Source: Actinocorallia sp. API 0066
Lineage (GTDB): Bacteria; Actinomycetota; Actinomycetes; Streptosporangiales; Streptosporangiaceae
Assembly: GCF_020991275.1 (NCBI RefSeq)
Contig: NZ_JAJLQY010000003.1
Location: forward strand, 310,001 to 374,000
Direction: 5' to 3'
Length of the DNA: 64,000 nucleotides
Both the position numbers and the translations under genes were made by a program. Below are positions 50,177 to 59,768 of this stretch, piece by piece (positions within the stretch are counted from its first letter, which is position 1; the number at the start of each line of letters is the position of its first letter). The notes under the pieces were generated by a model. The model was not told where the DNA came from and did no database searches. It was given only the letters and a program-made list of their open reading frames with translations.

Positions 50177-52991
50177 CGGTGTCCTGTTCGGGTTCGGCGC
50201 GCTCGGAGCACCAGATGTCGGCGAGGCGGACGACGGCTTCGAGGTGGGCGAGCGTCCATCGGCCCAGACGGGTGTTGAGGGCGGCGAAGCGATCCGGCGC
50301 GTCGAGGTCGATCGTCCGGTCGGTGGGGAAGTCCGCCGCGCGACCGTCGACGGTGACGGTGAGGTTCAGCGATGCCGGATCTTCCACGGGCGGGAGCAGG
50401 GGGCGGGCCCTGCCGTGGTGGGCGGCGACGAGGTGGACGGTGAGGTCGTCGGCATCGGGCAGGAGTTCGGCGGTGATGCGGGCGGACAGCGCCTCGTGGC
50501 GCATCCCGCCGGGGTACCCGGCCATGGCCTGGGCGCGGCGGAACGCCGCCCGGTCGGCCGGGTCCATCCCGGACTTGGCGAGGAGGCGGGCCCTGCCGAG
50601 CGCGCGCAACGGCCGCTGGTGGAGCATCGCCTGGAACCGTGGATCCCGCTTGCCGTGATCATGCCATTCGGCCGAGGCGACGACCGCGCTATGGAGCTCC
50701 TCGGGCAGTGCCAGGTTGGCGGAGAAGATCGCGGCCCGGCGGCCCACCTGGGCGTGGTGCTCGTCGAGGCCGACCGGGTTTCCGGCGCCGGAGGATTCGA
50801 GGGCGCCCTCGTCTCCGGCGAACCCCCCGCCCCTGCTGGACAGCACCACGACGACGTCCTGCTCGGCCTCGTAGGACGTGACACGAAGCCGCTCGGCGAG
50901 CCTGGCGAAGTTGTCGACCAGCGGTAGCCCGCCCGGGGGAAGCCCCTTGAGGCAGGAGCGGACCGCGCTCACCGAGGGGAGCTCTCCTGTGCTGGTTCGC
51001 AACGCGAGGAGCGCGTCGAGCACGGGGAGCAGTTCCGGGTGCCTTCGGCCGGTGAGGTCGCGCAGCGTCGGCCGCAGGCGCAGGAGGGGCCTGCCCCGGC
51101 GGCGGGCGAGATCGGCGAGATCGGTGACCGCCGCCGTGGAGTCCGGGTGCCAGCCGAACTCGTCACAGCCGCCCGCTTCGGCGCGGACGACCAGCAGGTC
51201 GCCGGGCCGCAGCGTGTCGGCGGTGACGCGCTCGCATGACGTGCCGGGCCCGGTGACGCGGACGGCGAGGACGGCACCACCGCCCGGATCATCGGCCCCC
51301 GTGTTGTCGTCGGTTTCGCCTTCGACGTCGCCGACCTCGGCGGCCGACAGGCCCGCGAGCCAGCGGCGGGCCACGGCGAAGGGGATCTCCAGCGCCTCCT
51401 CGGCGACCGGTGGGACGGCGGCCAGCTGCCGTCCCCATGCCTCGGGGTCTACGGGGAGCTCGGACCGCCAGACCAGGGCGACGTCGGGCTGCCCGTGTCC
51501 GATGCCGTGCAGGTACGGGGCGACGGGCGGGTCCGCGTGCGGGGCCGGTGAGGTCCGCGCCCAGGCGTCGAGTACGTCCGCGCCCAGGTGGGGGATGTAG
51601 GGCTGGGGAGGTTGGAGCGCGGCACGGGTGTCCGGGTCGAGGCCGTCGAGCAGGGCTCGCAGCGCCATCGGTGAGGCGGCCAGCCCACCGGGGAGGGCGT
51701 CTGTGGGCACGGTCTTCGCGTCCAGCGGGTCGGCCAGGCCGCGCAGCAGCCGCCAGGTCGCGAGTCTGGACTGCCCGTAGATCGGATCGTCGGCGGTGCA
51801 GGTCGGATCGTGCACGATCAGGGCCGGGGACGTCGGGAGTTCTCCGAGCCGGTCGAGGCGGCCCAGGCGCTGCACGATCGAGGACATGGCCGCGGACTCG
51901 CTCAGGAGGGCGTCGGCGGAAATGTTCGCGCCTACCTCGATTGTCTGAGTCGCCACGATAACCAGCGGTTTGCCCGGAGCGCGTTTTCGGCCCGCTTTGA
52001 TCCGGTCGTAGTGGGTGGCGAGGAGGTACTCGCGGTCGATCGGCCGTGACCGGCCCACCAGCAGCAGGCGGTCGGGGCCGGGGCCGATCCGGTCGAAGAC
52101 AGCCCGTGCCCGCGCGACGGTGTTGCACACCACCGCGACGACCCGCCCCGAATCCGGCCCGCCTGCCAGCGCATGCGCCCAGGCGGCCATGACCGATGGG
52201 ACGACCGTCACCGCCGTCGTCTTCGTCGCGGACGGCTCCAGCAGGTGCAGCCTCCGTTCCGCGTGCAGGCGGCGCCGCGCCACGGTGTGCTGTTCGTCCG
52301 CGGCGCTGATCCGGTGGACGCGCAGCCCGTCGGCTCCGGGGACGGTCGCCGACATGGTGAGCAGCCTCGGCCCCTCCCCCGGATCCAGCCGCCCGATCGC
52401 GTCGACGACCCGCCGGAACGGCTCCGACAGGTGCCCTTCGTCCAGGACGATCATGCTGTCGACGCCGACGAGGGCCGCGTCGATCGACCGCAGGTGCTCG
52501 CCCACGCCGTAGCCGCGGAACAGCAGGCGGCTGCCGACCTGGTCCACGGTTCCCACCACGACCGCGTACCTGTCGGGCCGGTCCAGCCAGCGCCACGACC
52601 ACGTGACGCCGCCGCGCATCCGCATCACCTGCAGCGGCACGTCGTCGTCGGGCTGCCGCAGCGCCTCGGCGACCCGGGCGACGAGAGGGTCTTCCGGGGC
52701 GCGAAGCGCGTCAGCGATCTTACCGGCGTGCTCGTACGCCTCGTCGATGATCAGGCGGCGGTCCACGACGAAGAACAAACGCCTGCGCGCCAGCTCGGGC
52801 CGTGCGGCGGCGACGAACACGGCGACATCGATCACCGAGGTCTTGCCCAAGCCGGTCGACACGTCCAGGACGTCGGGCCACCGGCCGTCGCCCAGGACGC
52901 GGGTGACGAGGTCGGTTTGCCAAGGGAAAGGCCGGTGACCGTGAACCGCCTGGTAGAAGGCAGGGAAGTCCGCTGCTCGCAGGGCGTTCAT
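50163..52991 (-). CDS. cas3: Cas3 helicase-nuclease, type I-G
   Basis: This 942-residue protein has an SF2 helicase in the first ~500 residues: Walker A VSTGLGKTS at about 45, motif II LDEGHL (DEGH) at about 183, motif III TMSATVP, and motif VI region SSIVQRLGRLDRLG. The HD nuclease is at the C-terminus: AEWHDHGKRDPRFQAML at about residue 775 and VHLVAAHHGRARPL near 860. Helicase first and HD last is the reverse of canonical Cas3 and is typical of subtype I-G. The ATG at 52991 overlaps the csb2 stop (ATGA). It should unwind and degrade DNA recognised by the Csb1/Csb2 complex. All key residues appear present. Confidence 0.92.
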   Translation of the reverse strand: MNALRAADFPAFYQAVHGHRPFPWQTDLVTRVLGDGRWPDVLDVSTGLGKTSVIDVAVFVAAARPELARRRLFFVVDRRLIIDEAYEHAGKIADALRAPEDPLVARVAEALRQPDDDVPLQVMRMRGGVTWSWRWLDRPDRYAVVVGTVDQVGSRLLFRGYGVGEHLRSIDAALVGVDSMIVLDEGHLSEPFRRVVDAIGRLDPGEGPRLLTMSATVPGADGLRVHRISAADEQHTVARRRLHAERRLHLLEPSATKTTAVTVVPSVMAAWAHALAGGPDSGRVVAVVCNTVARARAVFDRIGPGPDRLLLVGRSRPIDREYLLATHYDRIKAGRKRAPGKPLVIVATQTIEVGANISADALLSESAAMSSIVQRLGRLDRLGELPTSPALIVHDPTCTADDPIYGQSRLATWRLLRGLADPLDAKTVPTDALPGGLAASPMALRALLDGLDPDTRAALQPPQPYIPHLGADVLDAWARTSPAPHADPPVAPYLHGIGHGQPDVALVWRSELPVDPEAWGRQLAAVPPVAEEALEIPFAVARRWLAGLSAAEVGDVEGETDDNTGADDPGGGAVLAVRVTGPGTSCERVTADTLRPGDLLVVRAEAGGCDEFGWHPDSTAAVTDLADLARRRGRPLLRLRPTLRDLTGRRHPELLPVLDALLALRTSTGELPSVSAVRSCLKGLPPGGLPLVDNFARLAERLRVTSYEAEQDVVVVLSSRGGGFAGDEGALESSGAGNPVGLDEHHAQVGRRAAIFSANLALPEELHSAVVASAEWHDHGKRDPRFQAMLHQRPLRALGRARLLAKSGMDPADRAAFRRAQAMAGYPGGMRHEALSARITAELLPDADDLTVHLVAAHHGRARPLLPPVEDPASLNLTVTVDGRAADFPTDRTIDLDAPDRFAALNTRLGRWTLAHLEAVVRLADIWCSERAEPEQDTDAHP

Positions 52992-54385
52992 GGGTTCTCC
53001 TTCGCCGGGGCGAGCAGGCCCAGCCCCAGATAGCGGAAGGCGCCGACCAGAACGGGGCCGACCTGTGGCGCCGCGAACGTCACGCGGGCGTGCACGAGCG
53101 GCTTCATCGGGCGGCCTTCGGGGAAGGACCGGCGAGGAATCCGGTGCAGTCCCCCCGTGATCATCGGGGCTTCGGCGAACTCCACCTTCTCGGGCTCGGG
53201 GTAACCGGCGCGCACCACCGACGCGGCGAGCTCGCGCAGCACGGCCTCGTCGCCGTTCCTGCGCTTGGGGAAGCGGTCGAGCATCAGCGGCGCGACCGTC
53301 GTCCACCCGTGGCTGCCCCCGGCCCCGCCCGTCCACCGGCCCGGCTGCACACCCTGGAGCGGTGAGAACTCCAGCGGATGCTCCAGCTTCACCTGCGTCT
53401 GCCGGGTGAGCCACAGGTGGTCCAGGGGCCGCTCGACGACCGCCTCCCACAGCACCGCGTAGTCGTCGGAGGGCAGGTCCGCGGGGATTCCCAGCGCCAC
53501 GCCCAGGATCCTGCCGCTGGCGTGCTCATGGCCGACGTCGGGCAGGGCCAGGTAGGCGAGGTGCCGACGGTCCTCGGAGCCGTGCCCGGACACCTGCGGC
53601 GGGATGTTCGTGCCGATGCGGGACATCACCGCCTCGCGCAGCCGGGACGTCAACGCCAGCAGCGAGTCGCCTGACGGCTTCACCGTCCCGCGTTCGAACG
53701 GGAACACCAGCAGTTCCTCGAACGGAGACGCCACCGCGTCCGCGTCGCGGATCTGCTCCTCTTCCACCCGCACGTACGGAATCGACGACGACTCCTCCCA
53801 GGCCCGGCTCCCCTCCTCGTACGCCTCCCGCAGCCGGCTCGTGTAACCCGGGTACGGAACCCGCAGCGGCACCGCCGCCCGCTCCCCCGGCTGCGCAGGC
53901 CGGAACCTCTCCCACGACTCCCGAGGCCGCACGGCGACATCCTCGACCCGCAACGTCACCGGAGACGTCGAACGGCCCAGATACGGGACGCGCCGCGCCA
54001 GGGCGCGCACCGCCTCCACCGTCCCGGGCAGGGCCTCGGCCGCGGGCCACACCACGGCGAACTCCGGATCGGCGGGCTCGGCGGTGACCCGGACCCGGAG
54101 GCCGTTGGTGCGGCCGAGCCTGTGCTGGCTGGCCGCCGAGCTGTCCGTGGCGTTCGTGACGACCCAGCCCTGCCGCTTCGAGGAGGTGTACCGCGCGCAC
54201 GCCCACACCTCCGGCGCCCCGGCGGCCTCCAGCCAGCGCAGCACCTCCCAGTGCGCGTCCTCGGTCGCCGAGGCGACCAGCGCGCAGAACAGGCGCGCCG
54301 GATGCGGCGGCCACTCCGCCTCGTCCGGCCGCTGCCCCGCCGCCTCGTACCTTCCCTCGCGCAACCGCGCCGTGATAGCCAGCAC
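52988..54385 (-). CDS. csb2: Csb2, Cas5-Cas6 fusion of type I-G
   Basis: This 465-residue protein starts at a GTG (54385), two bases after the csb1 stop; GAGGA precedes it. The opening LAITARLREGRYEAAG and PPHPARLFCALVASATED are diagnostic of the GSU0054/Csb2 family. Mid-protein motifs include VPYLGRSTSPVTLRV and VPYPGYTSRLREAYEEGSRA. The C-terminal part holds the Cas6-like ferredoxin fold (HARVTFAAPQVGPVLVGAFR then YLGLGLL, the terminal Gly-rich motif). It should both process the I-G pre-crRNA and hold its handle. No separate cas6 is needed for this system. Confidence 0.9.
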   Translation of the reverse strand: MLAITARLREGRYEAAGQRPDEAEWPPHPARLFCALVASATEDAHWEVLRWLEAAGAPEVWACARYTSSKRQGWVVTNATDSSAASQHRLGRTNGLRVRVTAEPADPEFAVVWPAAEALPGTVEAVRALARRVPYLGRSTSPVTLRVEDVAVRPRESWERFRPAQPGERAAVPLRVPYPGYTSRLREAYEEGSRAWEESSSIPYVRVEEEQIRDADAVASPFEELLVFPFERGTVKPSGDSLLALTSRLREAVMSRIGTNIPPQVSGHGSEDRRHLAYLALPDVGHEHASGRILGVALGIPADLPSDDYAVLWEAVVERPLDHLWLTRQTQVKLEHPLEFSPLQGVQPGRWTGGAGGSHGWTTVAPLMLDRFPKRRNGDEAVLRELAASVVRAGYPEPEKVEFAEAPMITGGLHRIPRRSFPEGRPMKPLVHARVTFAAPQVGPVLVGAFRYLGLGLLAPAKENP

Positions 54386-54387
54386 CG

Positions 54388-55557
54388 TCAGTCCTCGGCC
54401 GTCGCCTTGGCCACCGCGAACTCGATCGCCTGCGCCAACGACGCGTTCGGCGCCAACTCGACCGTCTCGGTGCTCATCTCCAGGCCCAGCTCCGCGGTGT
54501 GCTGCCGCAGCTCCGTGAACGCCGCCACCGCGTCCGCCGCCGACACCTCCACCTCCTCGACCCGGCCGCCGTCGCCCTCGAACGCCACGGCCTCCCGCAC
54601 CCGCACCAGGTCGCACCCCGACCGCAGGAAGAGCGACGGACGGTCGAACGCCAGCCGGTCGCCCGCCAGCGCCAGCGCCAGCAGGGTCGCCCGAGCGGCC
54701 CGCGCCGCTTCCGGCGACGCGTCACCGAACCGGACCCGCTCCAGGCCGGCCAGCGAGATCCACGCGTCCCGGCGCGCCTCCGAGATCGACACGCCTCCCG
54801 GCGGTGGCGTCTTCGCCATGGCGTTGCCGTGCCCGATCTCGCTCAGCTTCGTGCCCTTGGACTTCGTCCCCTCCGGCACGAACTTCCAGCCGTCCTCCGC
54901 CTTGCCCTTGTCGTCGATCCCGCCCTGCAGGTTCAACGGGTCGAACCGGATGCTCCGGCGAGCCCCCACCTCCGGATCCAGGCCGAACATCGACGAGGTG
55001 TAGAACCGCGCGAACTTCGGCCACCGCCCCTTCCGGTGCGAATCCCACGCGCCGAACACCAGCGACCCCGGATCCAGCTCGAACAGGCCCCGGGCGTCCT
55101 CCGCCCGCACCTCCCGGAGCCGTTTGCCGACCTCGCTCTTGTCGAACGCGACCCCCTCCACCAGGCTGTCGCGCAGGTAGGCGTCGGCGTACCGGTGCGG
55201 GAACTCCAGCGACGTCAACCGCACCGGCCCGTGCGACGTCACCGCCCTCAACACGAACAGCGGGATCCCCAGCCGCCCCGCGTCCCGCGCCGCCAGCAGC
55301 GCCTCCTCGACCCGGTTCGCCTGCGACGGCACCTGGTCCAGCACCACCGTCCGCTCCCGCCGTTCCCCGTCCACCTGCCGCGGCTCCACCAGATACGGGA
55401 CCTTCACCCCGTCCGACAGCACCGACCCCTCCGGGAACGTCGGCGGCATCACCTTCGCCTCCACCGCCGACCGATACACCCCCCGCACCGAAACCCCCGC
55501 CTGCCCGCTGCCCTCCCCCACACTCTCCAACAACCTCGTCGACAACCCAGTTCCCAT
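54388..55557 (-). CDS. csb1: Csb1, Cas7 backbone of type I-G
   Basis: This 389-residue protein matches the GSU0053/Csb1 family: VRGVYRSAVEAKVMPPTFPE, the signature TVVLDQVPSQANRVEEALL at about residues 70-88, LTSLEFPHRYADAYLRDS, and FGAWDSHRKGRWPKFARFY with its positively charged finger. It is the first gene of the I-G operon csb1-csb2-cas3-(fourth subunit) and would polymerise along the crRNA. The C-terminal 80 residues are helical and acidic. The ATG at 55557 has GGAAGGTGGAGG upstream, a strong ribosome-binding site. Confidence 0.92.
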   Translation of the reverse strand: MGTGLSTRLLESVGEGSGQAGVSVRGVYRSAVEAKVMPPTFPEGSVLSDGVKVPYLVEPRQVDGERRERTVVLDQVPSQANRVEEALLAARDAGRLGIPLFVLRAVTSHGPVRLTSLEFPHRYADAYLRDSLVEGVAFDKSEVGKRLREVRAEDARGLFELDPGSLVFGAWDSHRKGRWPKFARFYTSSMFGLDPEVGARRSIRFDPLNLQGGIDDKGKAEDGWKFVPEGTKSKGTKLSEIGHGNAMAKTPPPGGVSISEARRDAWISLAGLERVRFGDASPEAARAARATLLALALAGDRLAFDRPSLFLRSGCDLVRVREAVAFEGDGGRVEEVEVSAADAVAAFTELRQHTAELGLEMSTETVELAPNASLAQAIEFAVAKATAED

Positions 55558-55955
55558 GGACCTCCACCTTCCTCCGAAACGACTCCCAAAAGACTAAGAG
55601 ACCCCACCGACAAAAACCGACGCCCACCAACAATGTCCTACTCGTCCCGAAATACAAACAGACAGGACACCACCAAAAACCCAACCGACACCAAGAACCT
55701 CGAATCAATACAATCCAGACACCAAGATGCGACAACTCGGGCATCTGCCCAGAGGTCGCGCAATCGGGGCCGGTTACCATCCAAGGGGACCTCAGGATCC
55801 CAGGCCGAACCGAGCCAGAGAGGAACAACGACAGTCAAGCCGTGAACGGTCTGGGCTGGGTCGTGTTCCACGGCGGCCGCGAAGACCACCTTCAACCCCT
55901 AACGCGACCGACCGCCGACGTCTTCCCGGAGATACCAGCGGACAACTGGCCTGAT
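55558..55955. other. Promoter region of I-G operon; AT-richer
   Basis: No gene is seen in this 400-bp stretch. The first 200 bp upstream of csb1 are markedly richer in A and C on the plus strand than the surroundings (AAAAGACTAAGAGACC, CAATACAATCCAGACACC), consistent with a promoter for the minus-strand cas operon. The stretch near 55830-55900 carries no recognisable frame. Confidence 0.45.
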
Positions 55956-56591
55956 TCAAGAACGAACTCTGGCCTGATTGGCGGGTTTCAGGGTGACCGA
56001 CCAGTCGTGGCCCCGGACCTGGAGCAATCCGGGTCCAGGAATCCGTACGGTTCCGCGGAACGGTGCACTTCCGCTCCAGAGAGCGTCGATCTTGACGTCG
56101 TCGGAACCGAGAAATTCGAGCGAGCCATAATGAATGCCGAAATTCAGCACGGCGTCTATCGGAGGACCCTGATAGCGGATCACTTCATCTTCGCCACCAC
56201 TGACCGAGGACAGCAGTTCGGGAATCTCCTCGACCTGCAGGAATCTGGCCTTCCAGCCGCCGGGGAACGAGCCACTGGAATCCGAACCATAGATCCGGGA
56301 TCGCACCTGGACGTGGGTGTACGGGACATGGACCTCCTTGTCCTGATCGGGATCGTATCGAGTGTCGCCAGCGACGATGTATCGACCAGATCCTGAACCG
56401 ATGTCGCCGATTCCCGGCCTGCTCTCAAGTCGCTCCGGAGTGTCGATGAGGCCATCGACAAATACTGACGCCATGAATCCGCAGCGCACCTCGACAACCA
56501 CGGCAGTATCAGATGCCCGAGGAAGAGGGACCTTCCCCGTCCCGCGCCCCCGGTAAGGATAGTGTTTGGAGTTCCGCTTGCGCCATACCAT
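55956..56591 (-). CDS. Hypothetical protein, unknown family
   Basis: This 211-residue frame has natural protein composition but lower GC at third positions than the neighbours, which suggests transfer. Recognisable stretches are AVVVEVRCGFMASVFVDGLI, SGRYIVAGDTRYDPDQDKEV, PYTHVQVRSRIYGSDSSGSF and GPPIDAVLNFGIHYGSLEFL. It ends WSVTLKPANQARVRS. It looks like a beta-rich soluble domain with no signal peptide or membrane helix. The start is uncertain; the ATG at 56591 has no good ribosome-binding site, and sequence further upstream (NPSLPFKLTYVSWYG) is in another frame. Its position upstream of csb1 does not by itself make it a defence gene. Confidence 0.5.
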   Translation of the reverse strand: MVWRKRNSKHYPYRGRGTGKVPLPRASDTAVVVEVRCGFMASVFVDGLIDTPERLESRPGIGDIGSGSGRYIVAGDTRYDPDQDKEVHVPYTHVQVRSRIYGSDSSGSFPGGWKARFLQVEEIPELLSSVSGGEDEVIRYQGPPIDAVLNFGIHYGSLEFLGSDDVKIDALWSGSAPFRGTVRIPGPGLLQVRGHDWSVTLKPANQARVRS

Positions 56592-57268
56592 GAAACGTAG
56601 GTTAGCTTGAAAGGAAGGCTCGGGTTGGGTTTCATGACATTCTCGCCGATTGTTCGGCTGCGAAGCCCGGGTTGCATGCGTCCGACAACGAACGCGGCCA
56701 AGCTGACCATTGCCCCACCAGGCAGCGCGATGGACTGGCGGGGAGAGATACGGACGGGGCTTGGCTAGGCAGATGCCGCCAGAGCCCTTTTGAGGCGCTA
56801 GTCGGACCCGACCGGGTCCATATGCTGCCGAACCCGCGCGGTCGCGCCCAGGCGAACCGGTCTACTCCGGCCGAGGGTGGATCGTCCCCGCCCTGCGCCA
56901 ACGCACCACCACGGATACCGCGCCCACCTCAGCGTCAGCATCCCTGAACACACCCTCCATCTCAGCGGGCTGAGACCGCGCCCCGGCTCCAATCCGCGCT
57001 CGGTCCGCTTCCTGGACCACGCCCGACATAGGGGCGTAAGCCAGGCTTGCTTGACGGTGACAATCAGCGCGGTGGTGGGCGATCTGGCGGATGCCGAGGG
57101 CGGACCAGTCGTAGAGCTCGTTGGGCTGGTCGACGAACTCCGCCGCGGTGGGGGCGGGTCGGCGCTCGTGCCCGGCATAGCCATCGACGGCCGAGCGCAG
57201 GTAGGTGTCGGTCTCTCGCCGGAGTCGTTCAAGGCGTCAGGCAGGGCTGTGGGACTGGTAACCAGACG
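56592..57268. other. No intact gene; coding-like remnant
   Basis: No complete gene is supported. On the minus strand an open frame from 57236 to the stop at 56862 lacks a start and reads RLERLRRETDTYLRSAVDGY, then RRPAPTAAEFVDQPNELYDW and SALGIRQIAHHRAD before composition decays. The first 55 residues look like genuine protein of unknown family. It directly follows the truncated MAB_1171c gene. The rest, 56592-56861, shows nothing. Confidence 0.4.
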
Positions 57269-57550
57269 CTACGCGGAACCGTCAGGGAGGGCCATGACGA
57301 TCCGGATGCTGTATCCGGCGGCGAGCGTGGCGCTGTTGCCCAACCACCGGGCGACCTTCTCCAAACCCGTCCATTGGTCGATGGCAAGGCGGGTGGCAGG
57401 GGCCAGCGTCACGAACGCAAGGCCCAGCAGGGCCAAGGTCGAACAGGTGCCGCGCAAGGCCAGCGACGTGGGGTCACGACGCAGATCGCGCACCTTGTAG
57501 AGCCCACCGGCGAAGCACAGGCACGCCAGGACGTAGTAGGCGTGCGTCAT
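57269..57550 (-). pseudogene. N-terminal fragment of MAB_1171c-type membrane protein
   Basis: A 93-residue frame from the ATG at 57550: THAYYVLACLCFAGGLYKVR, DLRRDPTSLALRGTCSTLAL, LGLAFVTLAPATRLAIDQWT and GLEKVARWLGNSATLAAGYS. This is the N-terminal part of the MAB_1171c family of putative transporters, which normally have about 350-400 residues with seven or more membrane helices. The frame ends after about three helices (RIVMALPDGSA), so two thirds of the protein are missing. Its start lies inside the 3' end of the ImmA gene. In actinomycetes ImmA, MAB_1171c and P450 genes often occur together; the matching C-terminal part of such a gene lies at 62.4-63.1 kb, probably from a second copy. 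Confidence 0.72.
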
Positions 57551-57992
57551 CTCGACCGCTCCCGCTCTTTCCCCAAGCGCCCTCGATACGAGTCTGGACA
57601 TCGGTGACACCGTCGGCCAGAGAGGGGGCGGCAGGACCGTAGCCGACGCGCCGGAGGAACATCAAAACGAAAGCCTCAGCCTCGCACTCCTCCCGCGTGG
57701 TGTACGAGACCCGCTTCAGCATCCGTTCAACCGGGTCGGCATCGAGACCGGGGAACAGGATCGGCTGGAGGTCTGCGCCGAAGAGGTCGTTCGCGTGGTC
57801 GAAGAGCAGGTGCCCGAGTTCATGAGCGATGACGTGCTCTCGGTGCAGCGGCGTAGCGCCCGACATGAAGAAGACGACGTCGACGCCAGCTGCGCTGATC
57901 AACATTCCACACGGCAGACCTTCGACCGAACGACTCATCGGCATCGGTTCCAGGTGGAGAGCCCGGCCTCGCCACTCCTGAAATCGATGCAC
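57474..57992 (-). pseudogene. ImmA/IrrE metallopeptidase, 5' end replaced by CRISPR array
   Basis: The frame of up to 172 residues contains EHVIAHELGHLLFDHAN with the HExxH zinc site, preceded by LHLEPMPMSRSVEGLPCGML and DVVFFMSGATPLHREH, and followed by EECEAEAFVLMFLRRVGYGP; all are typical of ImmA/IrrE-type peptidases. Family members have about 25 more residues at the N-terminus. Here the coding sequence begins at FQEWRGRA just where the degenerate outer repeat of CRISPR array 2 starts (57988), so the 5' end has been replaced by the array. The 3' end overlaps the MAB_1171c start by 77 bases, longer than usual, which hints at a further frameshift near 57520. Confidence 0.75.
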
Positions 57993-58595
57993 GATGAGGG
58001 CCAGCCATGGGTGGCCGGTAAAGGTGAGACCCCAAACACGAGATCTGGCCGTCCCCCAAGCCGCAATGAGCCGGTGAAGGAAGGCGCGCGCCCGCTATCC
58101 GGGCGTCCGCACCGGGCCGTAATGAGGACCAGCCGTGGGTGGCCGGTGAAGGCCGAGTCCGCCACTCAGCCGCGTCGTCGGCGCGCACCGCCGCAATGAG
58201 GACCAGCTGTGGGTGGCCGGTGAAGGCACGGCGATCACGAGGGGCAGTCACAGAGCGCTAGCCGCCGCAATGAGGACCAGCCGTGGGTGGCCGGTGAAGG
58301 GGCGGACGGGTCCGCAATGGTCTGCAGCTCACTGACGCCGCAATGAGGACCAGCCGTGGGTGGCCGGTGAAGGCGTCACCGTGGAGAGCGGCCTTGATGT
58401 CGATCGGCCGGCCGCAATGAGGACCAGCCGTGGGTGGCCGGTGAAGGGGTGATCGTCGCCCGCCGACGCTAACCACACCAACCGCCGCAATGAGGACCAG
58501 CCGTGGGTGGCCGGTGAAGGCCCCGCCAGCTACCGCCCGTCGCGGCCGTCCACAGCCCGCCGCAATGAGGACCAGCCGTGGGTGGCCGGTGAAGG
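57988..58595 (-). CRISPR. Type I-G CRISPR array 2 (9 repeats)
   Basis: Repeats start at 57988, 58060, 58116, 58190, 58264, 58337, 58411, 58484 and 58559. The consensus is 37 nt, beginning GCCGCAATGAGGACCAGCC and ending GTGGCCGGTGAAGG on the plus strand. The first copy is degenerate, the second has lost 16 internal bases (58060-58080) and the third has one change, whereas the right-hand ones are identical. Age therefore increases leftwards and the leader is on the right (58596-58770). The array abuts a truncated ImmA gene. Its repeat differs from that of array 1 at several positions but keeps the central stem. Confidence 0.95.
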
Positions 58596-58770
58596 AGCAA
58601 ATGAGCTGGGGGTATCGCGTTGTGTAATCGCGTAGAGCCGATTCTGCGTCGGCTTTGTTGGGTTTTGTGGCCGTTTGGGGTTGGGAACCTCCCGGGGTTT
58701 TTGTGGGTGCTTGGGGTTCCGAAGTGGTTTGGGGCGGCATCGCGGCGAGGTCATGTGGTGATGGTCAGAG
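58596..58770 (-). promoter_or_regulatory. Leader of I-G array 2
   Basis: About 175 bp closely match 60836-61012 beside array 3 (GCAAATGAGCTGGG, TTGTGTAATC, CCGTTTGGGGTTGGGAACC, GGGGTTTTTGTGG, GGTCATGTGGTGATGGT). The central part also matches the leader of array 1, including what corresponds to the last codons of the I-G cas gene there. No gene lies in it. Confidence 0.78.
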
Positions 58771-58837
58771 TCGGCATCCATTGCATGCCGGAAGAACCCT
58801 TGGCATGACTGAGTCATCCGCATCCCCCATCGGTCCT

Positions 58838-59030
58838 ACGAAGATTCCCACGCGACCAGCGCGCCAACCGGCTGCGCAGAGGCAGCCGAGGCGGACGCTC
58901 GCCCTGGACACCGACCTCTACCACGAACGCAACCAAGCCGAGCGGTGCTTCAACCGGCTCAAGCAGTTCAGAGCCATCGCCACCCGCCACGACAAGCTGG
59001 CCAGCCTCATCCTCTGGACCCACGAACAAT
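58838..59030 (+). mobile_element. IS5-family transposase C-terminal remnant
   Basis: From about 58850, QRANRLRRGSRGGR is read in one frame and then, shifted, DTDLYHERNQAERCFNRLKQ and FRAIATRHDKLAS. This is the C-terminal catalytic-Glu region of an IS5-group (IS427-like) transposase, where the family has ERCFxRLKQxRxIATRYDK. The frame shift, the lack of the N-terminal 200 residues and the missing inverted repeats show it is dead. It lies between the leader of array 2 and the next fragments. Confidence 0.75.
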
Positions 59031-59036
59031 CAGACG

Positions 59037-59245
59037 GCCCTAGAGCTGCGCGGGCTCTACCGGCCGACGCGCGCTCTCATCGCCGCAGCCACCGTCCTGC
59101 CCGCTGACGCCCACCCTGCCTGGGACAAGCTGTTCGAAATGGTGGACGTCATCGCTGACCGGCGGGTACGCCTTGGCCCGCAGGTTGGGCTGCCCGGTGG
59201 GCATCGGCGTGAGCCGCTCACGCGAAGGCGAACGCGGAGGGCCGG
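59037..59245 (+). other. Unassigned coding-like fragment
   Basis: The plus strand reads ALELRGLYRPTRALIAAATV, LPADAHPAWDKLFEMVDVIA and DRRVRLGPQ, a well-behaved protein stretch with no start codon nearby and no identified family. It begins exactly where the transposase remnant ends. It is probably another truncated gene end. Confidence 0.35.
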
Positions 59246-59379
59246 TCAACCAGGATCTCCCGATCCGGGCGCACCGTCGGAGAGCCGCTCCGCGGCTACG
59301 GCTTCCCCCTTGAGGTCACCCGCCCGTTCGGCTGGGTGGGTCCGGACCACGTCAGTGGGGTTGCGTTTCGGGTTGGGCG

Positions 59380-59628
59380 TCAGCGGCTCGTATGGCCGCT
59401 GATGAGGGGGCTGAGGAGTTCGTCGGCTGTTCGGACGGTCGGGTCGTTCAGGTAGGGCCGCCAGGCGGCGCGGAGGTGCACGAGGGCTTGGGTGATGCGG
59501 CCGGAGGTGACGAGCGCTAGGTCGGATGCGAGGCGGGTGATGGTGTCGGCGGCATGTGCGGGGTGGCGTCGGCGGAGTTGGACTTCGGCGAGGCGGACGC
59601 CGATGAGGGCGCGGTTGCGGTTCTCGTG
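59380..59628 (-). pseudogene. C-terminal fragment of a TPR-type regulator
   Basis: The frame reads HENRNRALIGVRLAEVQLRR, HPAHAADTITRLASDLALVT, SGRITQALVHLRAAWRPYLN and TVRTADELLSPLI. This is the end of the TPR domain of actinobacterial XRE/TPR regulators (rows of helix pairs, ending with a dispersed DNP...EL motif). The upstream sequence in this frame turns into Arg/Ser/Pro-rich nonsense, so only the last ~80 residues remain. It resembles, in kind though not in sequence, the fragment at 6366-6899. Confidence 0.55.
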
Positions 59629-59768
59629 GGGCGCTCGGGAGGCGGCGGCGGCTTTTCTGGCCGCGAGGGAAGACCGGCCGGAACGGCTGGCCGTCGACGG
59701 GGCGCTGCGCCTGCACCACCAGGCCGGGCAGCGACCGCGTGTCGCCGGGTTCGCCGACAAACCCGGTC

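Noticed and set aside
57820-58740. Frames translating array 2 into HRPPTAGPHCG-type repeats
   Set aside because: These are artefacts of the CRISPR repeat lacking stop codons.
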